The notes beneath the pieces are model-generated. The model saw only the letters and a list, made by a program, of their open reading frames with translations, was not told the DNA's origin and did no database searches. Positions 1-7,217 of a DNA stretch of 64,000 bases are shown here, piece after piece (the stretch's first letter is position 1; each line of letters begins with the position of its first letter). The position numbers were made by a program, and so were the translations under genes. Origin of the DNA: Sphingomonas sp. (GTDB lineage Bacteria; Pseudomonadota; Alphaproteobacteria; Sphingomonadales; Sphingomonadaceae); the NCBI RefSeq assembly GCF_026460985.1, contig NZ_JAPKNM010000067.1, forward strand, positions 62,001 through 126,000. Reading direction: 5' to 3'.

Positions 1-651
1 GCGACGCTCGGCGGGCTGCCGGCGCGGGAAGTGGAACGCGCCACGCGTCCCTGGCTCATCACCGGCATCGCGGGAACGGTCGCGACCGGCTTCGCGATGG
101 GGCTGACCGCGGTCAACACGATGCTCGGAAGCGCGGCCTTCCTGGTCAAGATGGTGGCGCTGGTCGCCGCGATCCTGTTCAGCCTGGCGGTGGTGCGCGC
201 GGCGCGGCGCGACGATCCCGCCACTGCCGACGCAGGTGCCGGCGGCAGCGTCCTCGCGGTCTTCGCGACGATATGGTGGCTCGCCTCGCTGTGGCTGTTC
301 ATGGCCGGCGAGGGCCTGCGGTCGGGCGCGTTCCTGGTGGCGCTGGCCGGCTTCGTCCTGTTCGCCGCGCTGACCACCCGCTGGCGCCGCCTCTATCTCC
401 TCGGCCTCGCGGCGATCCTAGGCGGGGGTATCCTCGCGGTCGAATGGATCAGCGGCGACGGCGCGCAGGGGCCGGTCTGGCTTCCCTTCGCCCCCATCAT
501 AGGCGCCACGGCGCTGGTGGCGGCGGTGAGCGCGCTCGAGCGGCGCGAGCCCGGGCGAGTCGCCTCTTCCCCCGCGCGGCTGACAGCCTTCGCCTCGACG
601 CTGGCATGGATCACGGTGGCCGCGGCCGGGCGCTGGATCGGCTTCAGCTGA
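1..651 (+). CDS. Integral membrane protein, DUF6644-like, 5' end cut by window
   Basis: The frame is open from the first base to a TGA at 649-651, so the true start lies upstream; a GTG at 31 is only an internal candidate. The 216 visible residues form a strongly hydrophobic protein with about five to six membrane segments separated by short Arg-rich loops. The first part (TRPWLITGIAG) resembles the small membrane proteins of DUF6644, which I recall being encoded beside DUF6152 genes, as is the case here about 1.6 kb downstream. The catalytic or transport role is unknown. A 180-bp gap with a strong inverted repeat separates it from the next gene. Confidence 0.6.
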   Translation, partial: ATLGGLPAREVERATRPWLITGIAGTVATGFAMGLTAVNTMLGSAAFLVKMVALVAAILFSLAVVRAARRDDPATADAGAGGSVLAVFATIWWLASLWLFMAGEGLRSGAFLVALAGFVLFAALTTRWRRLYLLGLAAILGGGILAVEWISGDGAQGPVWLPFAPIIGATALVAAVSALERREPGRVASSPARLTAFASTLAWITVAAAGRWIGFS

Positions 652-750
652 CCCTCTTCCCGTGTTGCAAAGACAAGCGGCATCGGCGCTTCGCCGGTGC
701 CGCTTTCGTGCTGCGACTTCGCCGCCGGGGCTTATCGCTCCAGCTAATAT

Positions 751-773
751 GGATCGAACGACACGTTCGTTCC
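751..773. promoter_or_regulatory. 23-bp inverted repeat, candidate operator
   Basis: The arms GGA-t-CGAACG and CGTTCG-t-TCC surround the centre ACA, with only one unpaired position per arm. It lies about 60 bp before the ATG at 832 and next to a TAATAT box (745-750) that could serve as a -10. The form suits a TetR- or GntR-type repressor. No regulator gene for it is visible nearby. Confidence 0.45.
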
Positions 774-831
774 GTTTGGCCGCGCCGGCCCATAGGCCCC
801 TCATGAACTTGTCCAGCTCTGGGGGTTACGC

Positions 832-2163
832 ATGTCTGAGAGTCGCACCGGATCCGTCATCTTCTCCAAGCGTGTCGGCCGCCTGGCCGGCGCTGCGCTG
901 ATCGCGCTCGCCGCCGCGCAGGGCACCGCTTTCGCCCAGTCCGCGCCCGCCGCGCAGCCGGAAGCGAAGGCGCCGGTGCTCGATCGCGCGCAGGTCGACG
1001 CGCTGCTCGCCACGCCGGACAAGGTGACGTTCATCGACGTGCGGCGCGCGGACGAGATCGCGGCGTCCGGAACCGTGCCGGTCTATCTCAACATCCAGGT
1101 TTCGGAGCTCGACCGGTTCCTGCCCTATATCCCGCGCGACCGGCAGATCGTGACCATCTCGAACCATGCCGGCCGCGCCGGCAGGGCGGCTTCGGTGCTG
1201 CGGGACGGCGGGTTCAATGTGGTCGGCGCGGTCGGCATCGAGGATTATGCCGCGAAGGGCGGCACGCTCTACGGCAAGAAGTTCGTAACGCCGGCGATCG
1301 CGGGCGTAGTCGCCGCCGACACGCGCGTCCAGGTCGTGCGCGAGGGCTTCGAGGGAACCGAGGGCCCGGTGGCGCTGCCCGACGGCTCGCTGCTCTTCAC
1401 CGAGAACCGCGCCGACCGCATCGTCAGGATCGCACCCAACGGCGCGGCTTCCACCTATCTCGAGAAGACCGGAGGCGCGAATGCGCTGGCGCTGAACGCC
1501 AAGGGCGAATTGTTCGCGGTCCAGACCGCGCCGTCGGCGATCGCGGTGCTGCAGCCGACGCCCAAGGTGCTGGCGGCGAAATATGAGGGCAAGCCGCTCA
1601 ACCGGCCCAATGATTTCGCGCTCGCGCGCGCCGGCGACATCTATTTCTCCGACCCCGGCGCCAATCCGGGCAACGGCGCGCAGGCGCCGGCGACCCCGGC
1701 GAAGTCGGGCTTCTACTGGCTCGACCGGCGCGGCAAGCTGCACCTGGCGGCGGACGACATCCGCCGGCCCAACGGCGTCGCGCTGAGCGCCGACGAGAAG
1801 ACCGTCTATGTCGCCAACACCGCGGGCGAGTATCTGATCGCCTTCACCGTGAAGCCCGACGGCAGCCTCGCCGAGCGGCGCGACTTCGCCAGGCTCGCCG
1901 GCTTCAAGCAGGAAGCGACCACTGCCAGCAGCGGCGCCGACGGCATCGTCTCCGACGAGGCGGGCCGCGTCTATGTGGCCACCAATGCCGGCATCGAGAT
2001 CTTCTCGCCACAGGGCGAGGCGCTCGGCACGATCGCATTACCCAAGAAGCCGCAGAACCTCGCCTTCGCCGGCAAGGATCGCACGCAGCTCTATGCCGTC
2101 GGCCGCGGCTCGGTGTTCCGCATCGCCACCCTCACGCACGGCGTCGACCGGCCGGGCAAATGA
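832..2163 (+). CDS. Secreted rhodanese-like/SMP-30 (gluconolactonase-like) fusion protein
   Basis: The protein has 443 residues. An N-terminal signal peptide ends near FAQS (about residue 36). Residues about 48-145 read as a rhodanese-like domain (FIDVRRADEIA, then a loop ISNHAGRAGRA), but the catalytic Cys of the loop is replaced, so sulfurtransfer is unlikely. Residues about 165-435 are an SMP-30/gluconolactonase-type six-bladed propeller with EGPVALPDGSLLFTE, NRPNDFALA, IYFSDPG and RPNGVALS, the segments that normally hold the divalent metal. The likely role is a periplasmic lactonase or sugar-acid/lactone-binding enzyme. It is first in an operon with three secreted proteins of unknown function. 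The ATG at 832 gives a proper signal peptide. Confidence 0.8.
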   Translation: MSESRTGSVIFSKRVGRLAGAALIALAAAQGTAFAQSAPAAQPEAKAPVLDRAQVDALLATPDKVTFIDVRRADEIAASGTVPVYLNIQVSELDRFLPYIPRDRQIVTISNHAGRAGRAASVLRDGGFNVVGAVGIEDYAAKGGTLYGKKFVTPAIAGVVAADTRVQVVREGFEGTEGPVALPDGSLLFTENRADRIVRIAPNGAASTYLEKTGGANALALNAKGELFAVQTAPSAIAVLQPTPKVLAAKYEGKPLNRPNDFALARAGDIYFSDPGANPGNGAQAPATPAKSGFYWLDRRGKLHLAADDIRRPNGVALSADEKTVYVANTAGEYLIAFTVKPDGSLAERRDFARLAGFKQEATTASSGADGIVSDEAGRVYVATNAGIEIFSPQGEALGTIALPKKPQNLAFAGKDRTQLYAVGRGSVFRIATLTHGVDRPGK

Positions 2164-2228
2164 CGCCCGGTCGCCTCGCCGGCACTCGGCGTGCCGGGAG
2201 GCGCGCAATTCTGACCAAAGGAACCGTC

Positions 2229-2648
2229 ATGCGCAGGAAGCTCTTCTGGATCGCCGCCGCCGGGCTGGCCGCGACCGCCGTCACCCTGTCGGCGCCCAGC
2301 ATCGCCCACCACGCCTTCGCCGCCGAATTCGATTCCTCCAAGCCGGTCACGATCGACGGCGTCGTCACCAAGGCCCGGTTCGTCAATCCGCACAGCTGGA
2401 TCTATGTCGACGTGCGCGGGCGGGACGGCAAGGTGACCAACTGGGGCTTCGAGTTCGGTACGCCGAGCTCGCTCCGCGCCAAGGGGCTGGACAGGGCCGA
2501 CGTCGCCTTCGGGACGAAGATCCGCGTCAACGGCTTCCGCGCCAAGAATGGCGGCCCCTTCGGCTATGCCACGGTGATCGTGCTGCCGGGCGGGCGCAAG
2601 GTGCAGACCGGCGGCGCGCCCGACGCCCCGCGGCCGACCGGTCGCTGA
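2229..2648 (+). CDS. DUF6152-family periplasmic protein
   Basis: The protein has 139 residues. The start at 2229 follows an AAAGGAA ribosome site and gives a clear signal peptide (MRRKLFWIAAAGLAATAV...) with likely cleavage after the AHHAFAAEF region. The motif HHAFAAEFD, followed by the strand IDGVVTKARFVNPHSWIYVDV, is typical of DUF6152 proteins, a small OB-like beta fold of unknown function. The same frame is open upstream to 2160 but has no ribosome site there. It lies 65 bp after the SMP-30 fusion and 1 bp before the next gene, so all four genes are probably one transcript. No catalytic residues can be named. Confidence 0.75.
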   Translation: MRRKLFWIAAAGLAATAVTLSAPSIAHHAFAAEFDSSKPVTIDGVVTKARFVNPHSWIYVDVRGRDGKVTNWGFEFGTPSSLRAKGLDRADVAFGTKIRVNGFRAKNGGPFGYATVIVLPGGRKVQTGGAPDAPRPTGR

Positions 2649-2649
2649 G

Positions 2650-3456
2650 ATGACGATGGCATCCCCAAGGTTACTCGCCACGGCGGCGGCGCTTCTCGCG
2701 CTGGTTCCGGCCGCGGCGGTGGGCCAGGCCGCCGGAGCGGCGGCTGCGGCAAATGCGCCGGCTCCCGCGATTCCACGGCTGGCCAGCGGAAAGCCCGATT
2801 TCTCCGGTATATGGGAGACGTTGAGCGAGGCCGATTACGATCTCGAGCCGCATGCCGGCCGGCGCGACGCGCCGCCGAGCCCGGGCGTGGTCGAGGGCCG
2901 TGCGATCCCCTATCTGCCTGGCGCGCTGGCCCGGAAGCAGGCGAACTTCGCCGCGCGCGCCAAGGAGGATCCGCGGCTCAAATGCTGGGTGCTGGGGGTG
3001 CCGCGCGGCGTCTACTACCGGGCGCCCTTCCAGATCCTCCAGCGCGACGCGGACCTGACGCTGATCCACCAGTTCGGCAACCAGGTGCGCGTGATCCATA
3101 CCGACGGCTCGCTGCACCCGGTCGACCAGCACCAGGAGCTGTTCCTCGGCGATTCCCGCGCGAAATGGGAAGGCGACACTTTGGTCGTCGACGTCACCGA
3201 CTTCAACGAGGAAACCTGGCTCGACCGCGCCGGCAATTATCACAGCGAGGCGCTGCACGTCGTCGAGCGCTGGAGCTTCGTCGACAAGGATACGATCGCC
3301 TATTCGGCGACGCTGGAAGATCCGAAGGTGTTCAGCAAACCGTGGACGGTCAACGTGCTGCTCCACCGCCGCCGCGACCGCGATTTCCAGCTGATCGAGG
3401 ACTATTGCTACACGCTCGAATACGAGCAGTTCTATCCGCACAAGGACGGCAAATGA
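2650..3456 (+). CDS. Secreted protein of unknown function with PDFSGIW motif
   Basis: The protein has 268 residues with a signal peptide ending near VGQAAG. The mature part begins with a KPDFSGIWE motif, then YLPGALARKQANFA, and later WEGDTLVVDVTDFNEETWLDRAGNYHSEALHVVERW. I recognise this set from uncharacterised secreted proteins that accompany DUF6152 genes, but no enzymatic function is established for them. The downstream gene keeps the same WEGNTLVVEVTN block, so the two are paralogues. The ATG follows the previous stop by one base and the end overlaps the next start (ATGA), which implies translational coupling. Confidence 0.65.
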   Translation: MTMASPRLLATAAALLALVPAAAVGQAAGAAAAANAPAPAIPRLASGKPDFSGIWETLSEADYDLEPHAGRRDAPPSPGVVEGRAIPYLPGALARKQANFAARAKEDPRLKCWVLGVPRGVYYRAPFQILQRDADLTLIHQFGNQVRVIHTDGSLHPVDQHQELFLGDSRAKWEGDTLVVDVTDFNEETWLDRAGNYHSEALHVVERWSFVDKDTIAYSATLEDPKVFSKPWTVNVLLHRRRDRDFQLIEDYCYTLEYEQFYPHKDGK

Positions 3457-4427
3457 TGCGTCGCACTCCCTATCTGCTGCTCGTCGCCGCTTCGATCGGG
3501 GGCGCACAGCCCCTGGCGGCGCAGACCGCGCCGGCCCAGGCCGGGGGCACGGAGAATCCGCGCCGGAGCAAGGACGTCCCGGTCATCGCCTCGGGAGCAT
3601 GGACGGGGCCGCGCACGCCCGACGGGCAGCCCGACGTCACGGGCTTCTATTCGAACACGGTCGGCAACCACGGCAACTTCACCGATCCCCAGGCCGGCCC
3701 GCCGGGCGAGGCGTCGAGCGCGGCGCGCCTGCCGCGCGACCAGCGCGCGCCGAGCCGGGTGTCCGATCCGGCCGACGGCCAGATCCCCTATCTGCCAGCA
3801 GCCCGCGCGCTCCAGCAGGATTTCGCGAAGAACTTCCCCAATCCGGTCAAGCCCCGCTACGTGGAGCCGCTCGCGCGCTGCGCCCCCGCCGGCTCGCCCA
3901 AATCCTTCATGTGGCATGGCTTCGAGATCCGCCAATATCCGGGCGCGGTGCTGTTCTGGTTCGATTCCGGATGGCGGCTCGTGCGGCTGGACGACGCGCC
4001 TCGTCTCGCGCCTTCGATCAAGCTGTGGAACGGCGCGTCGCGCGGGCATTGGGAAGGCAACACGCTGGTCGTCGAGGTGACCAACAACAACGGCAAGGCA
4101 CTGTTCGGCCGCTATGGCGACTATATGAGCGAGAACGCCACCGTCCTCGAACGCTATGTGTTCGACAGTAATGGCCAGCGCTTCAACTATGTCGCGACCT
4201 TCACCGACCCGACGGTCTATGCGCGGCCATGGACCGCGACCATTCCGGTCCGGCGCTACACCGCTGCCGACGAGCCCGATGGCTGGAACTTCGACGTCCA
4301 GCCGGTCAACCAGCCGGGCCAGCCCAAGCGCTACGAGCATGCCGAGCGGATCTGCGTCGAGAATAACGGCCCGTTCGGCGGCGGCGCCGTGGGCGTGCCC
4401 TCGGACGGACCGGTGATCGCGCGCTAG
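3453..4427 (+). CDS. Secreted paralogue of the preceding protein, unknown function
   Basis: The protein has 324 residues. The start ATG at 3453 overlaps the TGA of the upstream gene. The signal peptide (MMRRTPYLLLVAASIGG) ends near LAAQTA. The mature part has QPDVTGFYSNT in place of PDFSGIW, then QIPYLPAARALQQDF, HWEGNTLVVEVTNNNGKALFGRYGDYMSENATVLERY and DPTVYARPWTATIPV, which parallel the preceding protein block by block. The likely location is the periplasm. It is the last gene of the 832-4427 operon; the 141-bp palindromic repeat follows and may lie in the transcript end. Function is unknown. Confidence 0.65.
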   Translation: MMRRTPYLLLVAASIGGAQPLAAQTAPAQAGGTENPRRSKDVPVIASGAWTGPRTPDGQPDVTGFYSNTVGNHGNFTDPQAGPPGEASSAARLPRDQRAPSRVSDPADGQIPYLPAARALQQDFAKNFPNPVKPRYVEPLARCAPAGSPKSFMWHGFEIRQYPGAVLFWFDSGWRLVRLDDAPRLAPSIKLWNGASRGHWEGNTLVVEVTNNNGKALFGRYGDYMSENATVLERYVFDSNGQRFNYVATFTDPTVYARPWTATIPVRRYTAADEPDGWNFDVQPVNQPGQPKRYEHAERICVENNGPFGGGAVGVPSDGPVIAR

Positions 4428-4460
4428 GGCGAATCGACATTCAGGCGATCGAGAGTTTTC

Positions 4461-4601
4461 AATCCTCCCCCGCCAGGGGGAGGTGTCGCCGAAGGCGACG
4501 GAGGGGGAGGTAAGCGGCGCACTCTCCAATTGAGCCCAGTGCTTCCGCCCCCTCCGTCACGCTGCGCGTGCCACCTCCCCCTGGCGGGGGAGGACTGAAA
4601 G
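4461..4601. repeat. Palindromic repeat family, copy 1
   Basis: This is a 141-bp element that recurs at 32012-32152 and 47500-47640. Its ends form a roughly 25-bp inverted repeat (TCCTCCCCCGCCAGGGGG at the left, its complement at the right), and an inner pair GGAGGGGG/CCCCCTCC adds a second stem. Flanks also share an ATCGACATTCAGG-like word with the other copies, so the true element may be near 190 bp. This copy lies between two convergent genes. No reading frame is supported. Confidence 0.9.
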
Positions 4602-4623
4602 ACCGATACGCGCTAGGCGCGAC

Positions 4624-5637
4624 TCAGCCGATCGCGGCCAGGGCGACTGTCTCGCGCGGCAAATGCAGGTCGCGCCAGTCGGAGAAGGGCAGCAGTGCCT
4701 CCGGGCGATTGAGCGCGCCTCGCCGGGCGCCGCTCAGCACGGCCGAATCGAGATGCGGCGCCAGCGCCTCGACGAAGCGATAGGCGTAGTTGCGGAGCAG
4801 CACGCCGCGGGGGATCGCCACCTTGGTGGTGCTGATGCCGAAGGGCCCGTTCGAGCCCGGCACCGCGATGAGCCCTTCGCTCGGCTGATCGGTCATCGCC
4901 ATCTGCGCGACGATCCCCACGCCGAGACCCAGCTCGACATAGGCCTTGATGACGTCGGCATCGGTCGCGGTGAGCCGGACATCGGGGGCCACGCCCGCCG
5001 CTTCGAACGCGGCGTCGATCTTCGATCGGCCCGAGAAGCCGGGATTGTAGGTGATGATCGGATATTCGGCGATGTCGGCCAGCGTCGGATCGGCCTTGTC
5101 CAGCAGCGGATGGTGCGGCGGGACCACGGCCACATGCTCCCAGGTGAAGCAGGGATGCGTCTCGAGCTCGGGAAAAGCGTCGACGGCCTCGGTCGCCACG
5201 CCGATATCGGCTTCTCCGCGCACCAGCGTCTCGGCGACATATTTGGGCGAGCCCTGCCGCAGCTCGATCTCGACATTGGGGTAGAGGCTGGTGAAGTGCA
5301 GCAAGGTCGGCGGGATGACGTAGCGCGCCTGGTTGTGCGTCGTCGCGATGATCAGCCGGCCGTGATCCTCCTGGGTGAACTGCTCCGACAGCCGCTTGAG
5401 GTTGTCGGCTTCCGCGAGGAGGCTGTTGATCACCCGGACCACATTCTCGCCCGCCGGGGTGATGCCGACGAGCCGCTTGCCGCGGCGGACGAAGATCTCG
5501 AAGCCGAGCTCGGCCTCGAGTTCCTTGATCTGCTTGCTCACGCCGGACTGCGACGTGAACAGCACGTTGGCGACCTCGGTGAGGTTGAGGTTGTTCTGCA
5601 CCGCGGCGCGGACATATTTGAGCTGCTGGAAATTCAT
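4624..5637 (-). CDS. cysB: CysB-family LysR-type transcriptional regulator of sulfur metabolism
   Basis: The protein has 337 residues, close to the 324 usual for CysB. The N-terminal helix-turn-helix has the CysB-type form MNFQQLKYVRAAVQNNLNLTEVANVLFTS followed by SGVSKQIKELE (written here in two parts). The effector domain carries TTHNQARYVIPP and ITYNPGFSGR, characteristic of CysB/Cbl, which sense sulfate, thiosulfate or O-acetylserine-related ligands. It is about 8 kb from the sulfate importer genes, and both loci share the word AATATCCTACT upstream, so it is the likely regulator of that operon and of itself. It is convergent with the secreted-protein operon. Confidence 0.88.
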   Translation of the reverse strand: MNFQQLKYVRAAVQNNLNLTEVANVLFTSQSGVSKQIKELEAELGFEIFVRRGKRLVGITPAGENVVRVINSLLAEADNLKRLSEQFTQEDHGRLIIATTHNQARYVIPPTLLHFTSLYPNVEIELRQGSPKYVAETLVRGEADIGVATEAVDAFPELETHPCFTWEHVAVVPPHHPLLDKADPTLADIAEYPIITYNPGFSGRSKIDAAFEAAGVAPDVRLTATDADVIKAYVELGLGVGIVAQMAMTDQPSEGLIAVPGSNGPFGISTTKVAIPRGVLLRNYAYRFVEALAPHLDSAVLSGARRGALNRPEALLPFSDWRDLHLPRETVALAAIG

Positions 5638-5734
5638 CCGCGCGCCTCGCCGCCCTGCGCGCTGGCGGGGCGCATCCGCTCCTTCGCCGAAAGAGGATTT
5701 TCGATCATGGATTCTACCCCTTCGTCACCAAGGT

Positions 5735-5770
5735 AAATCCTATCTGATCAGTAGGAATAAATATCCTACT
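5735..5770. promoter_or_regulatory. Cluster of TAGGA/TCCTA half-sites upstream of cysB, candidate CysB operator
   Basis: Three half-sites alternate in orientation: TCCTAT (5738-5743 region), AGTAGGA (5750-5756) and TCCTACT (5764-5770). The last two form a perfect 7-bp inverted repeat around ATAAATA. The word AATATCCTACT (5760-5770) is repeated exactly in the sulfate-operon promoter at 14631-14641. Direct observation of the repeat is firm; assignment to CysB is inference. Confidence 0.5.
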
Positions 5771-5820
5771 CTTTGTTGGGACGGCGAAAGCTGAGCTTGG
5801 CTGCGCGGGCGCGCTGTTCT

Positions 5821-7047
5821 TCAGCCCGCTGGGAAGGGCTTGCCCGCGGCGCCGCGCTCCCAGATGATCGCCTGGTCGAGCGGGCCGGCGCGGATCAGGC
5901 GGCTGTCGACATTGACCTCGCCCATGCCGTTGATCCCGTACAGCGCCTCCGCCGCCCCGGCCTTGCCGCCGGCCCGGGCAAGATCGTCCAGGACGCCGCG
6001 GCTGACCGCGTTCTGGCCCATCTGCATGAGCGCCGCGTCGCGCGTGCCGGCGACGATCACGAAGCGATTGCCGGTAGGGCCGGCGAAGGTCGCCAGATAG
6101 CCATAGTCAGGATACATGGCGTCGCCCCGGTGCGGCGCGCCGCCGCCGCTCTCGAACCGCTGTCGGGTCCGGTTGTCGACGATGTCGTCATAGGTCTCGC
6201 CGATCGAATAGCGCGAACCAGCGAAGGTGGCGTCGCGGAGCAGGCCGAGGCCGCTGAGATAGCCGACATAGACGATGTTGCTGTCGCGCAGCATCGCCGG
6301 GGTGAGGCTCGACACGGGCAAGACGCGAAGGTCGCGCGCGCCCTGGAGCGCGAGCGTGACGTTCATCACCGCGCTGGCGCTCCCCACCGGCAGATAGTGC
6401 AGCCCCAGATCCCTGTAACCCGCCGAGCGCTCCGGATTGTCGCGCGCGAACTGGTTGAGGTCCTCCGGCGAGTTGACCGTATATTCGCGCACCAGCCGGC
6501 CGGGGCCTCCGCCCGGCCCCATATCGGCGAAGATGTAATAGTCGCCGATCGCGACGATCGTCGGCTTGCCGTTGCCGGTCACCGCCTTCCACGGCTGGAC
6601 GTCGGCGAGCCGCGCCGGCGCCGAGGACCCGGCATTCGCGGCCATGATCGTCCATGCGCCCACCGCGCAGAGGCTCGCCAGTGCTACCGCGGCAACGGCG
6701 AGACCCGCCCGGCGCAGCCATTGCGGGCGTCGCACCGGCGGGGCCTTCTCGCGCAGCGCGAGCCGATACTCGCCGCGCGGGATGGTCAGCCCCTGGCCGT
6801 CGCCGATCGCCTCCAGTCGGCGGCGAAGCTTGTGGACATAGACGCGCGCCACTGCGTCGCGCGAGGGGTCGAAGTCCGGCTGCCGGCCGAAGACTTCGAT
6901 CGCGACCTCCGATTCCTTGGGCGATCGTCCGGCGAGGCTGCTCTCTGCCAGATAGTCGAACAGCCGGCGCACGAGCGTCGAACGGCCCAGCGCCGGATCG
7001 CCGCGGGCCGCCTCGATTGCCCTGCTCAGCGCCGCGGGATCGGACAT
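5821..7047 (-). CDS. Membrane-anchored winged-helix regulator (CadC/ToxR-like layout)
   Basis: The protein has 408 residues. Residues about 1-105 form a winged-helix-type domain with LVRRLFDYLAE, KESEVAIEVFGRQPDFDP and ARVYVHKLRRRLEAI followed by IPRGEYRLAL, a block I recognise from the N-termini of sensory proteins with OmpR-like DNA-binding wings. A proline/arginine linker leads to one membrane helix (about 128-150, AGLAVAAVALASLCAVGAW). The remaining roughly 255 residues would be periplasmic and have no domain I can name. The gene is divergent from a TonB receptor, with a perfect 18-bp palindrome between them, so it may sense a periplasmic ligand and control that receptor. Confidence 0.65.
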   Translation of the reverse strand: MSDPAALSRAIEAARGDPALGRSTLVRRLFDYLAESSLAGRSPKESEVAIEVFGRQPDFDPSRDAVARVYVHKLRRRLEAIGDGQGLTIPRGEYRLALREKAPPVRRPQWLRRAGLAVAAVALASLCAVGAWTIMAANAGSSAPARLADVQPWKAVTGNGKPTIVAIGDYYIFADMGPGGGPGRLVREYTVNSPEDLNQFARDNPERSAGYRDLGLHYLPVGSASAVMNVTLALQGARDLRVLPVSSLTPAMLRDSNIVYVGYLSGLGLLRDATFAGSRYSIGETYDDIVDNRTRQRFESGGGAPHRGDAMYPDYGYLATFAGPTGNRFVIVAGTRDAALMQMGQNAVSRGVLDDLARAGGKAGAAEALYGINGMGEVNVDSRLIRAGPLDQAIIWERGAAGKPFPAG

Positions 7048-7114
7048 GCCCTTCTTTTACCGGCAAATCGCCCGCCGGAAAGCGGGCGACGGCATGGGAT
7101 TTCTTGGGGCGCGA

Positions 7115-7132
7115 CAACGTTCATGAACGTTG
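7115..7132. promoter_or_regulatory. Perfect 18-bp palindrome between divergent regulator and TonB receptor
   Basis: The sequence CAACGTTCATGAACGTTG is its own reverse complement. It sits 68 bp from the regulator start (7047) and 85 bp from the receptor start (7218). A second looser pair, GGAAC near 7136 and GTTCC near 7157, follows. Position and symmetry suggest an operator for the neighbouring winged-helix protein. Confidence 0.55.
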
Positions 7133-7217
7133 CTGGAACCGTTACGCGCGAGCGTTCCGAAGCGGAACTCCCGCAAACCCCGGACGGACCGCGGTCCGAC
7201 CTATTGGGGAGCCTTTC

